DNA of 64,000 bases from UBA7672 sp041398245. GTDB lineage: Bacteria; Pseudomonadota; Alphaproteobacteria; Caulobacterales; Hyphomonadaceae. The DNA lies in the NCBI GenBank assembly GCA_041398245.1, contig JAWKVC010000006.1, positions 1-64,000 on the forward strand, written 5' to 3'. The notes under the pieces were generated by a model, which saw only the letters and a list, made by a program, of their open reading frames with translations, ran no database searches and had not been told where the DNA came from. Shown here piece by piece: positions 45,265 to 53,249 of this stretch. The position numbers were made by a program, and so were the translations under genes. Each line of letters begins with the position of its first letter. Positions within the stretch are counted from its first letter, which is position 1.

Positions 45265-46308
45265 ATGCCGATCCGTCCCTTCCGCGCGGCGTTGCTTGCG
45301 GCTGCCGCCCTCGCTCTTTGCGCGCCCGCCGTCGCGCAGGACTGGACGCCACCAGAGGAGGCCATGGCGTCGGGCTGGGAGCCCGAGCGCAACGCCATGG
45401 GCCAGCCGGACTTCTCCGGCGCGTGGGGCAATGAATCGCTCACGCCGTTCGAACGGCCCGCAAGCATGGGCGCGCGCAAGGTGCTCACGCCCCTGGAAGT
45501 TGAGCAGCGCGAGGGCGGGGCTGACAAACGCTGGGCCGCCGCCAATGCGCCGACCGATCCGGGCGAGGGCGTGCCGGACGATGGCCGTACCGGCGGCTAC
45601 AACTCCTATTGGGTCGGCAACAACAACAGGGTGATGCGCGTCGGCGGCGAGCCGCGCACGTCCCTCGTCACTTTCCCCGAAAGCGGCCGCATCCCGGCGC
45701 GCAAGGCAGACGCCCCACCGAAGCAGACCAGCCCGCTGCAGACCATCTTCTTTACGCCCGACGTCGGCGACCTCGATTCCTACGAAGTCCGCTCCGGCGC
45801 GGAGCGCTGCATATTCTGGCCAAGTCAGGCCGGCGCGGTCCTGCGCGCAGCCGCCTACAACACCAACTACCAGATCACGCAGGGCACCGAGGCTGTCGCC
45901 ATCATGGCGGAGACGATCCACGACACCCGCATCATTCGTCTCAACGCAAAGCACAATCCTGCTTCTGCTGTCACGCGTCCGTGGATGGGCGATTCAATCG
46001 GATGGTACGAGGGCGACTCGCTGGTGGTGGAGACGATCAACTTCCACCCGGAGCAGTATTTCTTCTACGCCTCCGACCAGCTGAAGGTCACCGAGCGCTT
46101 CACGCTCGTTGCTGATGACCGGCTGCTCTATCAGTTCAAGGTCGAGGATCCGCTGGTGTGGGCCGAGCCATGGGGCGGCGAGTACGAATTCAGCCGCTCG
46201 CCCGGCGTGTGGGAATACGCCTGCCACGAAGGCAATCACGGCATGTACAATGCGCTGATGATCGGCCGCATGCAGGACGCCGGCTTGATCCCGGCGGACA
46301 AGGAGTAG
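45265..46308 (+). CDS. Exported protein, unknown function
   Basis: 347 residues from the ATG at 45265, preceded by AGGAGGAGACC. Signal peptide 1-25 (APAVAQD). The mature chain starts with W-T-P-P and carries MGQPDFSGAWGNESLTPFERP, a start I have seen in secreted, uncharacterised proteins of Sphingomonadales and relatives. It contains two cysteines and is rich in aromatic and acidic residues, consistent with a periplasmic beta-rich fold. No catalytic motif was found. Confidence 0.78.
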   Translation: MPIRPFRAALLAAAALALCAPAVAQDWTPPEEAMASGWEPERNAMGQPDFSGAWGNESLTPFERPASMGARKVLTPLEVEQREGGADKRWAAANAPTDPGEGVPDDGRTGGYNSYWVGNNNRVMRVGGEPRTSLVTFPESGRIPARKADAPPKQTSPLQTIFFTPDVGDLDSYEVRSGAERCIFWPSQAGAVLRAAAYNTNYQITQGTEAVAIMAETIHDTRIIRLNAKHNPASAVTRPWMGDSIGWYEGDSLVVETINFHPEQYFFYASDQLKVTERFTLVADDRLLYQFKVEDPLVWAEPWGGEYEFSRSPGVWEYACHEGNHGMYNALMIGRMQDAGLIPADKE

Positions 46309-46317
46309 GGTGCGCCG

Positions 46318-46902
46318 CTATTGCAGCGGCGTTTCTTTCCATCCGTCGCGCGGACGCAGGCCAACGGCGTTGGCCGCGTCCATTTCTTCGCACGCATCCG
46401 GCTCCATACTCGATAGCGCCGAATGGATCTTCCATGCGCCATCCAGCTTCACCAACTGGAAGGCGTTGATGCCGCAATGCACGGGCGCGCCATTGTCGAA
46501 CAGCACGTAGGGCGACCACACCTGCGCGAAAGATCCACGCACATCGACCTTCGGCGACCAGTACATTTCGACAAATGGATCATGGTCGGGCGTCGGCTTC
46601 TGGAAATCGCTCGCCGGCATGCGACGCACCGGTCCGGGCGCGCCATCGCGTGTGCGATAGATCGCCAGTCCGCCATCGGATAACTCGATCGACTTCTGCA
46701 GATCGCGGTCGCCATTGCCCACCGCCAGCAGGAATGTGTCGATCACGCCCAGCACGGTTTCTGTCTCTGCCGCGCCGCCAGCCGCCTTGTCAGAGGCGAC
46801 CGGGCTCGCAAACGGCGGCGAGAAGGGCGGAGACAGGCCTGTCGGTTCGCTGGCGCAGGCCGCAAGCCCGGCAAGCAGCATGACGGCAATCGCAGGTTTC
46901 AT
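46318..46902 (-). CDS. NTF2-like (SnoaL-type) lipoprotein
   Basis: 194 residues from the ATG at 46902. Lipobox GLAACA gives a lipid-anchored, exported protein. After a Pro/Ser spacer, VLGVIDTFLLAVGNGDRDLQKSIELSDGGLAIY and the later strands AQVWSPYVLFDNGAPVHCGINAFQLVKLDGAWKIHSALS fit the cone-shaped NTF2/SnoaL fold. Such proteins may bind small ligands. No more specific role. Convergent with the previous gene, 9 bases between stops. Confidence 0.78.
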   Translation of the reverse strand: MKPAIAVMLLAGLAACASEPTGLSPPFSPPFASPVASDKAAGGAAETETVLGVIDTFLLAVGNGDRDLQKSIELSDGGLAIYRTRDGAPGPVRRMPASDFQKPTPDHDPFVEMYWSPKVDVRGSFAQVWSPYVLFDNGAPVHCGINAFQLVKLDGAWKIHSALSSMEPDACEEMDAANAVGLRPRDGWKETPLQ

Positions 46903-47006
46903 GATGTCGTCTCGTGTTAGCGTGACCCCGCCGCACGCTAGCATTCCACGCTCCGCCGCCAAGCCCCACGCGATCGGCGAAATCGGCGGAGGCCGGTTCT
47001 GCGACG

Positions 47007-47210
47007 CTAGTGTCGTCGGCTGAGGTTGCCATGGGTCTTCAGCAGCAGTCTTGCGCTCCAGGCCAGCGCGAAGATTGTCCACACCACAAGCTGGAATGAC
47101 GCATCGCCATGCGTATCCGTGCCATTTGCCCGCGTGGCATAGAGCAGCACCATCAGCCACGACACCGCCGAACAGGCCGCAATGAAGTAGATGTTGTTGA
47201 AGAGCTTCAT
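47007..47210 (-). CDS. Small membrane protein of a regulator operon
   Basis: 67 residues with two hydrophobic stretches (FIAACSAVSWLMVLLYAT and LVVWTIFALAWSARLLL) separated by a polar loop. It begins 16 bases after the winged-helix gene in the same direction, so is likely its operon partner. Unknown function. Confidence 0.58.
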   Translation of the reverse strand: MKLFNNIYFIAACSAVSWLMVLLYATRANGTDTHGDASFQLVVWTIFALAWSARLLLKTHGNLSRRH

Positions 47211-47226
47211 GGCCGCCGCCTCCGCT

Positions 47227-47580
47227 TCATTTCTTTGGCTTGTCAGGCTTGACGCCGATCATCGTGACAAAGCGGCTCAGCTTCCTTGCGTGCGCGACGA
47301 GTTGCGTGGCGCCTGAGGGCGTGATGCGCAGCGTCGTGCGCGGTCGCTTGGCTTCGAACGACTTGGCGATCGAAATGTAGCCGGCCGTTTCGAGCTTGCT
47401 GAGATGCGCGGAGAGGTTGCCCTGCGTCATCCGCGTCTGGTCCATCAGATAGGTGAAGTCCGCGCTCTCAAGCGCATTCAGCACGGCGAGAATCACAAGC
47501 CGGGCGGGTTCGTGAATTGTGCGATCCAGATCAAGTACATCCTGCAGTTCGCGGACGACGGGCTTACTCACCTGCGTCAT
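47227..47580 (-). CDS. Winged-helix transcriptional regulator (ArsR-like/HTH_27)
   Basis: 117 residues. LVILAVLNALESADFTYLMDQTRMTQGNLSAHLSKLETAGYISIAKSFEAKRPRTTLRITPSGATQLVAH is a compact winged helix of the type paired in alphaproteobacteria with an adjacent multi-pass membrane protein. The N-terminal helix mediates dimer contacts. No metal-binding Cys motif. It overlaps the membrane-protein gene upstream by 17 bases, so the two are coupled. The dyad upstream of the operon (48208-48221) may be its site. Confidence 0.85.
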   Translation of the reverse strand: MTQVSKPVVRELQDVLDLDRTIHEPARLVILAVLNALESADFTYLMDQTRMTQGNLSAHLSKLETAGYISIAKSFEAKRPRTTLRITPSGATQLVAHARKLSRFVTMIGVKPDKPKK

Positions 47581-48163
47581 CTCCGTTCAGCGGGTGGTCG
47601 CGCATGAAGCGGACCATCATCACGACGCCGACCAGCAGTACAACCGCTCCGGCCGCCGCGATCAGGGCGCCGGGTTCATCGGTTCCTGCTATCGCCCCGC
47701 CTGCGCCAATTGCTATTGCGATGGCGGCGTAGAGTGCGAAGCGTTTTGCGCCGAGTACCAGCCCGGCCAACAAGCCCGCGCCAATCAGCACGTTTGGTAT
47801 GGCCACGGCCCAGCTTCGAGCATCCGCAACACGCATCCAGTCTGAGCCGCGCGCCATCGCGAAGACGATCGCTGCGATGGCGAGAGCGCCAACGCCGGCG
47901 AGCAGCCAGCCGCCAAACATCCGCCGGTTCATCGCTTCGCGGGTCGGCCTGAAACGGGCTTCCGCCATACGCGGCGCAATCAGGCTGTTGCGCCCTGCAA
48001 TCCAGAGCGGGATCAGCACGGCGGGAAGCGGCGCCGTCCACACGATTCCGCCGGACAGCCAAAGCAATCCCGCGCCGACCAGACCCGCACCGACAACAAG
48101 ATCCAGCCAGCCGTCGTCGAAGCTGTTGCGGTAAAGTGCGTTCTCAAGCGGCGAAGCCTGCAT
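47564..48163 (-). CDS. Multi-pass membrane protein upstream of winged-helix regulator
   Basis: 199 residues from the ATG at 48163 (GGAG in GACGGAGATC). Five or so hydrophobic helices, with the polar N-terminal ENALYRNSFDDGWLDLVVGAGLVGAGLLW and, after helix two, WIAGRNSLIAPRMAEARFRPTREAMNRRMFGG basic loop. I do not recognise the family. The gene overlaps the regulator gene, which suggests that both proteins belong to one signalling or transport unit. Confidence 0.75.
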   Translation of the reverse strand: MQASPLENALYRNSFDDGWLDLVVGAGLVGAGLLWLSGGIVWTAPLPAVLIPLWIAGRNSLIAPRMAEARFRPTREAMNRRMFGGWLLAGVGALAIAAIVFAMARGSDWMRVADARSWAVAIPNVLIGAGLLAGLVLGAKRFALYAAIAIAIGAGGAIAGTDEPGALIAAAGAVVLLVGVVMMVRFMRDHPLNGDDAGE

Positions 48164-48207
48164 CGCGATCTCCGTCTCAGCTTCTTTAAGTCTGTATCGC
48201 AAACTAT

Positions 48208-48221
48208 ACTGCACTGCAAAT
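48208..48221 (-). promoter_or_regulatory. Candidate operator upstream of the regulator operon
   Basis: On the minus strand ATTTGCAGTGCAGT, an imperfect dyad with two TGCA cores one base apart, lies 45 bases ahead of the ATG at 48163 and within the 157-base gap shared with prfA. Binding by the winged-helix protein is inferred from position. Confidence 0.35.
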
Positions 48222-48320
48222 GAAATATCACCTCCCGTCTGCGCCGGTCTGTCGGCCGGCTTTGATCCCGAGCCGGGGAGGCTGGACATGGCGTCCCGCT
48301 CTGGCGCATAGCGTCGCGCC

Positions 48321-49397
48321 ATGTCCGCACTCCCCGAATCCCGCCTGCGCCAGATGATCGACCGGTTCGACCAGGTCGAGGCGCGCATGGGCGTCGCCAC
48401 TGATCCGAAAGAGATCGTGCAGCTCAGTCGCGACCATTCGGAACTGAAGCGCGTGGCCGAGAAGGCGCGCGAGGTGATGACCTTGCGCGCCCAACTCGCC
48501 GAGGCCGAAGCGCTGATCGAGGATGAAGACGCCGACCGCGATCTGGTCAACATGGCGGCTGAGGAGCGCGCCGATATCCGCGAGCGTCTGCCGGGCGTCG
48601 AGCGCGAGATGCAGTTGATGCTTCTGCCGCGTGACCGCGACGATGACGGGTCCGCCATCATCGAGGTGCGCGCCGGCACGGGTGGTGACGAGGCCGCCCT
48701 GTTCGCGGGCGATCTCTGGCGCATGTACCAGCGCTATGCCTCAAAGCGCGGCTGGCAGGTCGAACTCGTCTCCGCCACGGAGGGCGAGATGGGCGGCTAC
48801 AAAGAGATCGTCGGCCAGCTCAATGGGTCCGGCGTGTTCGGCCGCATGAAATTCGAAAGCGGTGTCCATCGCGTTCAGCGTGTTCCCGCTACCGAAGCGC
48901 AGGGTCGCATCCATACCTCCGCCGCCACCGTCGCCATCCTTCCCGTGCCCGAGGAAGTGAATATCGACGTCAAGGATCAGGACATCCGCATCGACACCTA
49001 TCGGTCGTCGGGCGCGGGCGGCCAGCACGTCAACAAGACCGACTCGGCCGTGCGCATCACCCACCTGCCGACAGGCATCGTCGTCACCTCGTCGGAAAAA
49101 TCGCAGCATGAGAACCGCCGCAAGGCGATGGAGCAGCTCAAGATCCGTCTCTACGAGCGCGAGCGTGAGATGAAGGACACGGCCCGCGCCGAAGCGCGCA
49201 AGCTGCAGGTCGGTTCCGGCGACCGCTCAGAGCGCATCCGCACCTACAACTTCCCCCAGGGCCGGGTCACCGACCACCGCATCAACAAGACGCTCTACAA
49301 TCTCGACATCTTCATCGAGGGCGAGATCGACGAAATGCTCGACGCCCTGATCGCCGAGGATCAGGCCGAACGCCTCGCCCAGCTGGAGCAGGGCTGA
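48321..49397 (+). CDS. prfA: Peptide chain release factor 1
   Basis: 358 residues. Recognises UAA and UAG and triggers hydrolysis of the finished protein. The GGQ motif in SSGAGGQHVNKTDSAVRI contacts the peptidyl-transferase centre, and its Gln is the target of PrmC. The codon-recognition tripeptide region lies in the second domain (residues about 185-200, RVPATEAQGRIHTSAATV). Start at ATG 48321 gives family length. prmC is not next to it, unlike in many relatives. Confidence 0.97.
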   Translation: MSALPESRLRQMIDRFDQVEARMGVATDPKEIVQLSRDHSELKRVAEKAREVMTLRAQLAEAEALIEDEDADRDLVNMAAEERADIRERLPGVEREMQLMLLPRDRDDDGSAIIEVRAGTGGDEAALFAGDLWRMYQRYASKRGWQVELVSATEGEMGGYKEIVGQLNGSGVFGRMKFESGVHRVQRVPATEAQGRIHTSAATVAILPVPEEVNIDVKDQDIRIDTYRSSGAGGQHVNKTDSAVRITHLPTGIVVTSSEKSQHENRRKAMEQLKIRLYEREREMKDTARAEARKLQVGSGDRSERIRTYNFPQGRVTDHRINKTLYNLDIFIEGEIDEMLDALIAEDQAERLAQLEQG

Positions 49398-49448
49398 CCG
49401 GCGCGGGTATTCGCGGCATGGTGAAGTCTCTCGCCTGCCGATAGAGAC

Positions 49449-49560
49449 CCCACCTGACCTCCCCATAAATGGGGAGGAACCCTGTTGCATCACCGGCCTT
49501 CGATGCTGGGTAAGTACGCTCAACAAGGTCCCTCCCCATAAATGGGGAGGACAGGTGAGG
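49449..49560. repeat. Composite palindromic repeat element (REP/MITE-like)
   Basis: Two identical 20-base palindromes, CCTCCCCATAAATGGGGAGG, at 49458-49477 and 49531-49550, lie 53 bases apart. Their outer flanks mirror each other (CACCTGA left; ACAGGTG right), so the whole 110-base block is one imperfect inverted repeat in the gap between prfA and the thiolase gene. This is the pattern of intergenic REP-like elements with paired hairpins. A transposase was not seen. Confidence 0.8.
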
Positions 49561-49614
49561 ACGTCTCTCAACGACACCGTTGCCGGCTCTCGCGCAATGC
49601 GCTCTTGATCGCAC

Positions 49615-51123
49615 ATGAGCCTCTCTCCAGACCGTATTCCCGTCATCGCCGGCATCGGCGAGATCGCCGACCGCCCGAAAGATGTCACCCAGGCGCTTGA
49701 ACCTGTCGCGCTGATGGTTGCGGCGGCCCGTCTTGCTGACGCCGAGGCGAGGGGCCTCCTCAGCGAGGTCGACTCCATCGACATCGTCGGCCTCGTCTCA
49801 TGGCGCTACTCCGATACCGCTGCACTGCTGTGCGAGAAGCTTGGCGTCTCGCCGAAACGCGCCGTCTATGGCCCGGTCGGCGGCGAAAGCCCGATCCGCT
49901 ACCTGCACGAAGCCGCCCGCCGCATCGCAAACGGCGAGAGCGTCGTCGGTCTTGTCACCGGCGGCGAAGCCCAGCACGCGGTCAATCATGCCAAGCGCGC
50001 CGGCGTCGAGCTACCCTGGACGCCCTATGCCGTCGACGCACCCCGTTTCCAGCGCGCGGCCGACTATGTCCATGCGCTCGCGGTAAGACAGGGCGTCGCC
50101 TGGCCGATCAACGTCTACCCGCTCTACGATATCGCCAGCGCGCATCACTGGGGCCAGACGCCGGAAGGGGCGCAACAGGAGTCGGCCTTGCTCTGGGCCG
50201 CCAACAGCGCCGCAGCCGCCCGCAACCCCTATGCATGGTTGCGCAAGGAGCTGACTCCCGCCGAGATCGCAACGCCGTCCGGCGACAATCGCATGATCTC
50301 GTGGCCCTACCCGAAGCGCATGGTCGCCAACCCGAATGTGAATCAGGGCGCTGCGATCATCATCACATCGCTGGCGAAGGCGCGCGCTGCAGGCATTCCA
50401 GAGGATCAGCTTGCTTTCATCGGCGCAGGCGCTGTCGCCAACGAGCCGCGTGACTGGCTCACGCGTCCGCAGTTCGTGCAAAGCCATGCACAGGCCGCTG
50501 TCCTCAACACCATGCAGCGCCACGCCGGAAGCTTCGACGCCGTCGAGCTCTATTCCTGCTTCCCCGTCGTGCCGAAGCTGGCGCGGCGCACGCTGGGGCT
50601 TCCTATGGATCATCCCACCAGCGTCACCGGCGGTCTCAGCTTCTTCGGTGGCCCGCTCAACAACTACATGTCCCACGCGGCCTGTGCGATGGTGCGCAAG
50701 GTGAGGGCAGGCACAACGCGCGGTCTGCTCTATGGCCAGGGCGAGTTCGTCACCAAGCATCACGCCCTGATCGTCGGCCGCGAGCCGCAGGCGCGCGACA
50801 ATCGCGCCGACGCGCTGATCGACATGGGCGCGCAGGCCGCCGCTGATCCCGTGCTCGGTCCACCCGTCCCGATCGATGAAACACCGGACGGCGAGGGGAC
50901 GCTCGAGACCTTCACCGTACTGTTCGATCCGTCCGGCCAGCCGGCATACGGCGCTGTCATCGCCCGGCTCGATTCGGGCGCCCGAACGCTGGCTCGCGTA
51001 CCGGCCGACGGCGCCGATGATCTCGCCCTGTTGATGTCGGCTGAGCGGTATCCCGTCGGCCTGCGCGGCCGCCTCCGCACCGATGCGGCGGGCCTGCCGC
51101 AATGGCGCGCAAATCACGCATGA
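49615..51123 (+). CDS. Thiolase-like acetyl-CoA acetyltransferase family protein
   Basis: 502 residues, with two thiolase halves: RIPVIAGIGEIADRPKDVTQALEPVALM at the start and LYSCFPVVPKLARRTLGLP, VTGGLSFFGGPLNNYMSHAACAM in the second half. The place of the nucleophilic cysteine (normally after a short Gly/Ala loop) reads VGGESPIRYLHEAARRI without Cys, and the C-terminal GGHP motif is replaced by NNYMSH. So it belongs to the SCP2/PRK08257-like group of acyl-CoA-binding thiolase relatives, perhaps with a different reaction. Standalone gene. Confidence 0.8.
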   Translation: MSLSPDRIPVIAGIGEIADRPKDVTQALEPVALMVAAARLADAEARGLLSEVDSIDIVGLVSWRYSDTAALLCEKLGVSPKRAVYGPVGGESPIRYLHEAARRIANGESVVGLVTGGEAQHAVNHAKRAGVELPWTPYAVDAPRFQRAADYVHALAVRQGVAWPINVYPLYDIASAHHWGQTPEGAQQESALLWAANSAAAARNPYAWLRKELTPAEIATPSGDNRMISWPYPKRMVANPNVNQGAAIIITSLAKARAAGIPEDQLAFIGAGAVANEPRDWLTRPQFVQSHAQAAVLNTMQRHAGSFDAVELYSCFPVVPKLARRTLGLPMDHPTSVTGGLSFFGGPLNNYMSHAACAMVRKVRAGTTRGLLYGQGEFVTKHHALIVGREPQARDNRADALIDMGAQAAADPVLGPPVPIDETPDGEGTLETFTVLFDPSGQPAYGAVIARLDSGARTLARVPADGADDLALLMSAERYPVGLRGRLRTDAAGLPQWRANHA

Positions 51124-51203
51124 TCTAACGGGTTATTGTCCCGTTTTGGCTGGCCCCTGTTTGCTAGCGTGCTATCTCATGCGCTGACCCGAGGAGACCG
51201 ATC

Positions 51204-51728
51204 ATGCGCCTGTACAGCCTCATCGCCGTTCCATTCCTGGCCTTTGCGTTGACCGCCTGCAATGGCGGTTCGACCGATGCCGCAGCGCCCGATCCGGCGG
51301 TCGTGAAAGCAGAAGTGGACAAGGCTGTGACTGAGGCTGTCGCCGCCCGCGACGCCGAGGCGACGAAGCTCCATGGCGACGCCGGGCCAGCTGTCTATTT
51401 CGTGAATCTGCGTGACGGGCAGACCGTAAGGTCGCCTTTCCGCGTCGTCTTTGGCGTCTACGGAATTGGCGTTGCCCCGGCGCTCACCGACAAACCCAAC
51501 ACGGGCCACCATCATCTGATGATCGACACCGAACTGTCGGATGAAGAAAAGCAGTTCGCTATTCCGAACGACGCCCAGCATCTTCACTTCGGCGGCGGCC
51601 AGACGGAAACCGTGCTCGACCTGCCGCCGGGTTCCCACACGCTGCAGCTGGTCTTTGGCGACATGAATCACGAATTGCACAAGCCGACGCCGATCATGTC
51701 GGACAAGATCACCATCGTCGTGCAGTAG
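51204..51728 (+). CDS. DUF4399 lipoprotein
   Basis: 174 residues. Signal and lipobox FALTAC, then an Ala/Asp linker with coiled-coil character and a C-terminal DUF4399 domain (about 65-174: VYFVNLRDGQTVRSPFRVVFGVYGIGVAP, NTGHHHLMID, LHFGGGQTET, LQLVFGDMNHELHKP). The many conserved His suggest metal or ligand binding, but the function is not known. The gene is preceded by GAGGAGACC and stands alone. Confidence 0.9.
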   Translation: MRLYSLIAVPFLAFALTACNGGSTDAAAPDPAVVKAEVDKAVTEAVAARDAEATKLHGDAGPAVYFVNLRDGQTVRSPFRVVFGVYGIGVAPALTDKPNTGHHHLMIDTELSDEEKQFAIPNDAQHLHFGGGQTETVLDLPPGSHTLQLVFGDMNHELHKPTPIMSDKITIVVQ

Positions 51729-51820
51729 CGTTAATCCGCGCCGTTCCAGACCTGCCAAAGGCCGCGTGCAACTGCTGAGCAGGCTATCGAAATTTGCGTC
51801 TCCGACGCGAATAACGGGAG

Positions 51821-51861
51821 CGTAATCAACCAAGCGCGGGCCTTTGATACAATTGATTACG
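51821..51861. repeat. Inverted repeat in 51729-51961 intergenic region
   Basis: Perfect 9-base arms CGTAATCAA (51821-51829) and TTGATTACG (51853-51861) flank 23 bases, shortly after a compact hairpin (ATTTGCGTC/GACGCGAAT, 51792-51812). The arms are unusually A/T-rich and about 100 bases ahead of the acyltransferase start, so an operator or an RNA structure is possible. Confidence 0.45.
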
Positions 51862-51961
51862 GCTTGTCGCGAAGATTCCCGTTTCGGGGAGTCGCGCAGC
51901 CGATCCGCGGCGCGTTTCATGCAAGCGACACACACCGGGGGGCGTCTAGCGAGGTGGCCCA

Positions 51962-53152
51962 ATGCCGGGGAAGAGCGCTCTTCAGCGTCGTTATGATCTT
52001 GACTGGCTGCGCGTTGGCGCGCTGGGCCTGCTGATCCTTACGCATGTCCTTTATGTCTATCGCACCGTGCCCTGGCGCGTGCACAGCGCGAATGCGGGCA
52101 TGTGGGGCGATCTCTTTCTTGAAGCCCTGGCGCCCTGGCGCATCTCGCTCGTCTTCTTCATCGCCGGCGCGGCGACGCGCTTCATGCTCGAGCGCAAAGA
52201 CCTTCCGGGCTTTGTCCAGAATCGCATCTTGCGTCTGGGCGTGCCGTTCGTGATGGCGCTGATCCTGTTCGTCCCGACGATGTCCTACCTCACGGATCCG
52301 CATGCGGGCGGGCACAATTACATTGAGTATGTCTTCGATCATGCCTTCCACAATCACAATCTGTTCGGCTTCTGGGTGCCGGATCTCGGCCATGTATGGT
52401 TCCTCCCCTATCTGCTGACCTATTCGGTTGCGACAGGGATCGTCTGGAGCCTCGCGCCGAACGCATTCCAGAGCGCGTGCGACCGGGTCGCCCGACAGCC
52501 GGTCCTGGTGATTGGCTCCGGGTTGGCGGCCATGTTCATTCTCTCCGATGCGTTCCTGAAGCCTGTCTTCGGTCGCACCGATATGTTTTTGGATGACCCA
52601 GCTGGCCACGTGCGGTGCATCCCGCCCTTCCTGCTTGGCGTGATGCTGGTGCGAGCCGATGGCTTCTGGACGCGCCTGAAGGACTCGACCCATTGGCTCT
52701 ATCCAGCGGCTCTGGGGCTCGGCGTCCTCTCCGTCTCGCTCACCGCTGCCAAGCTGGTTGCGGGGCCAGCGCTTCCGCTTGTGGTCAAGGATTTCGTCAG
52801 CGGCCTGTTTGGCGCCACGGCCGTCTTTGCCGTGCTCGCCTTCGGCGCCGCGCGTCTGCAAAGCGAGTCGCCCATCCAGCGTTATTTCGGCGATGCGATC
52901 ATGCCGATCTATCTGATGCACCAGCCCTTGATCGTCGCCGGTTATCTCTGGGCGGCAAAGGTGGGTCTACCGGGATGGCTGGAGTTCCCACTGGTCCTCG
53001 CCGCCGCTTCGCTGATTCCCCTAGCCGTCTATCACTTCGCCATCCGGAAGGCCTGGCCGCTGCGAATCCTGTTCGGTCTCAAGGCGGAGCTGCCGGGCCA
53101 TAAAAAGAGCTCGCATACCCCGGGAGTTGCGGCCCACACTGGCCGGAGCTGA
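51962..53152 (+). CDS. Membrane acyltransferase family 3 (OpgC-like)
   Basis: 396 residues with about ten membrane helices. The family-3 start is RRYDLDWLRVGALGLLILTHVLYVY with the conserved Asp and Arg, and H in the first helix end (THVLY). Members acylate sugars, glucans or lipids from acyl-CoA. E. coli OpgC succinylates periplasmic glucans. The acceptor here is unknown. Ends LKAELPGHKKS with a Ser/His-rich tail. A strong GAGG site precedes the ATG. Confidence 0.87.
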   Translation: MPGKSALQRRYDLDWLRVGALGLLILTHVLYVYRTVPWRVHSANAGMWGDLFLEALAPWRISLVFFIAGAATRFMLERKDLPGFVQNRILRLGVPFVMALILFVPTMSYLTDPHAGGHNYIEYVFDHAFHNHNLFGFWVPDLGHVWFLPYLLTYSVATGIVWSLAPNAFQSACDRVARQPVLVIGSGLAAMFILSDAFLKPVFGRTDMFLDDPAGHVRCIPPFLLGVMLVRADGFWTRLKDSTHWLYPAALGLGVLSVSLTAAKLVAGPALPLVVKDFVSGLFGATAVFAVLAFGAARLQSESPIQRYFGDAIMPIYLMHQPLIVAGYLWAAKVGLPGWLEFPLVLAAASLIPLAVYHFAIRKAWPLRILFGLKAELPGHKKSSHTPGVAAHTGRS

Positions 53153-53249
53153 ACGCAGGCGAACCCTTTAAAAACCTTAATCAGAACCGGGCCCCGTCAG
53201 CAGCCGGTTAGTCTTGCTTGTGGTTGGCGAACGACCACATCTTGGCTTC

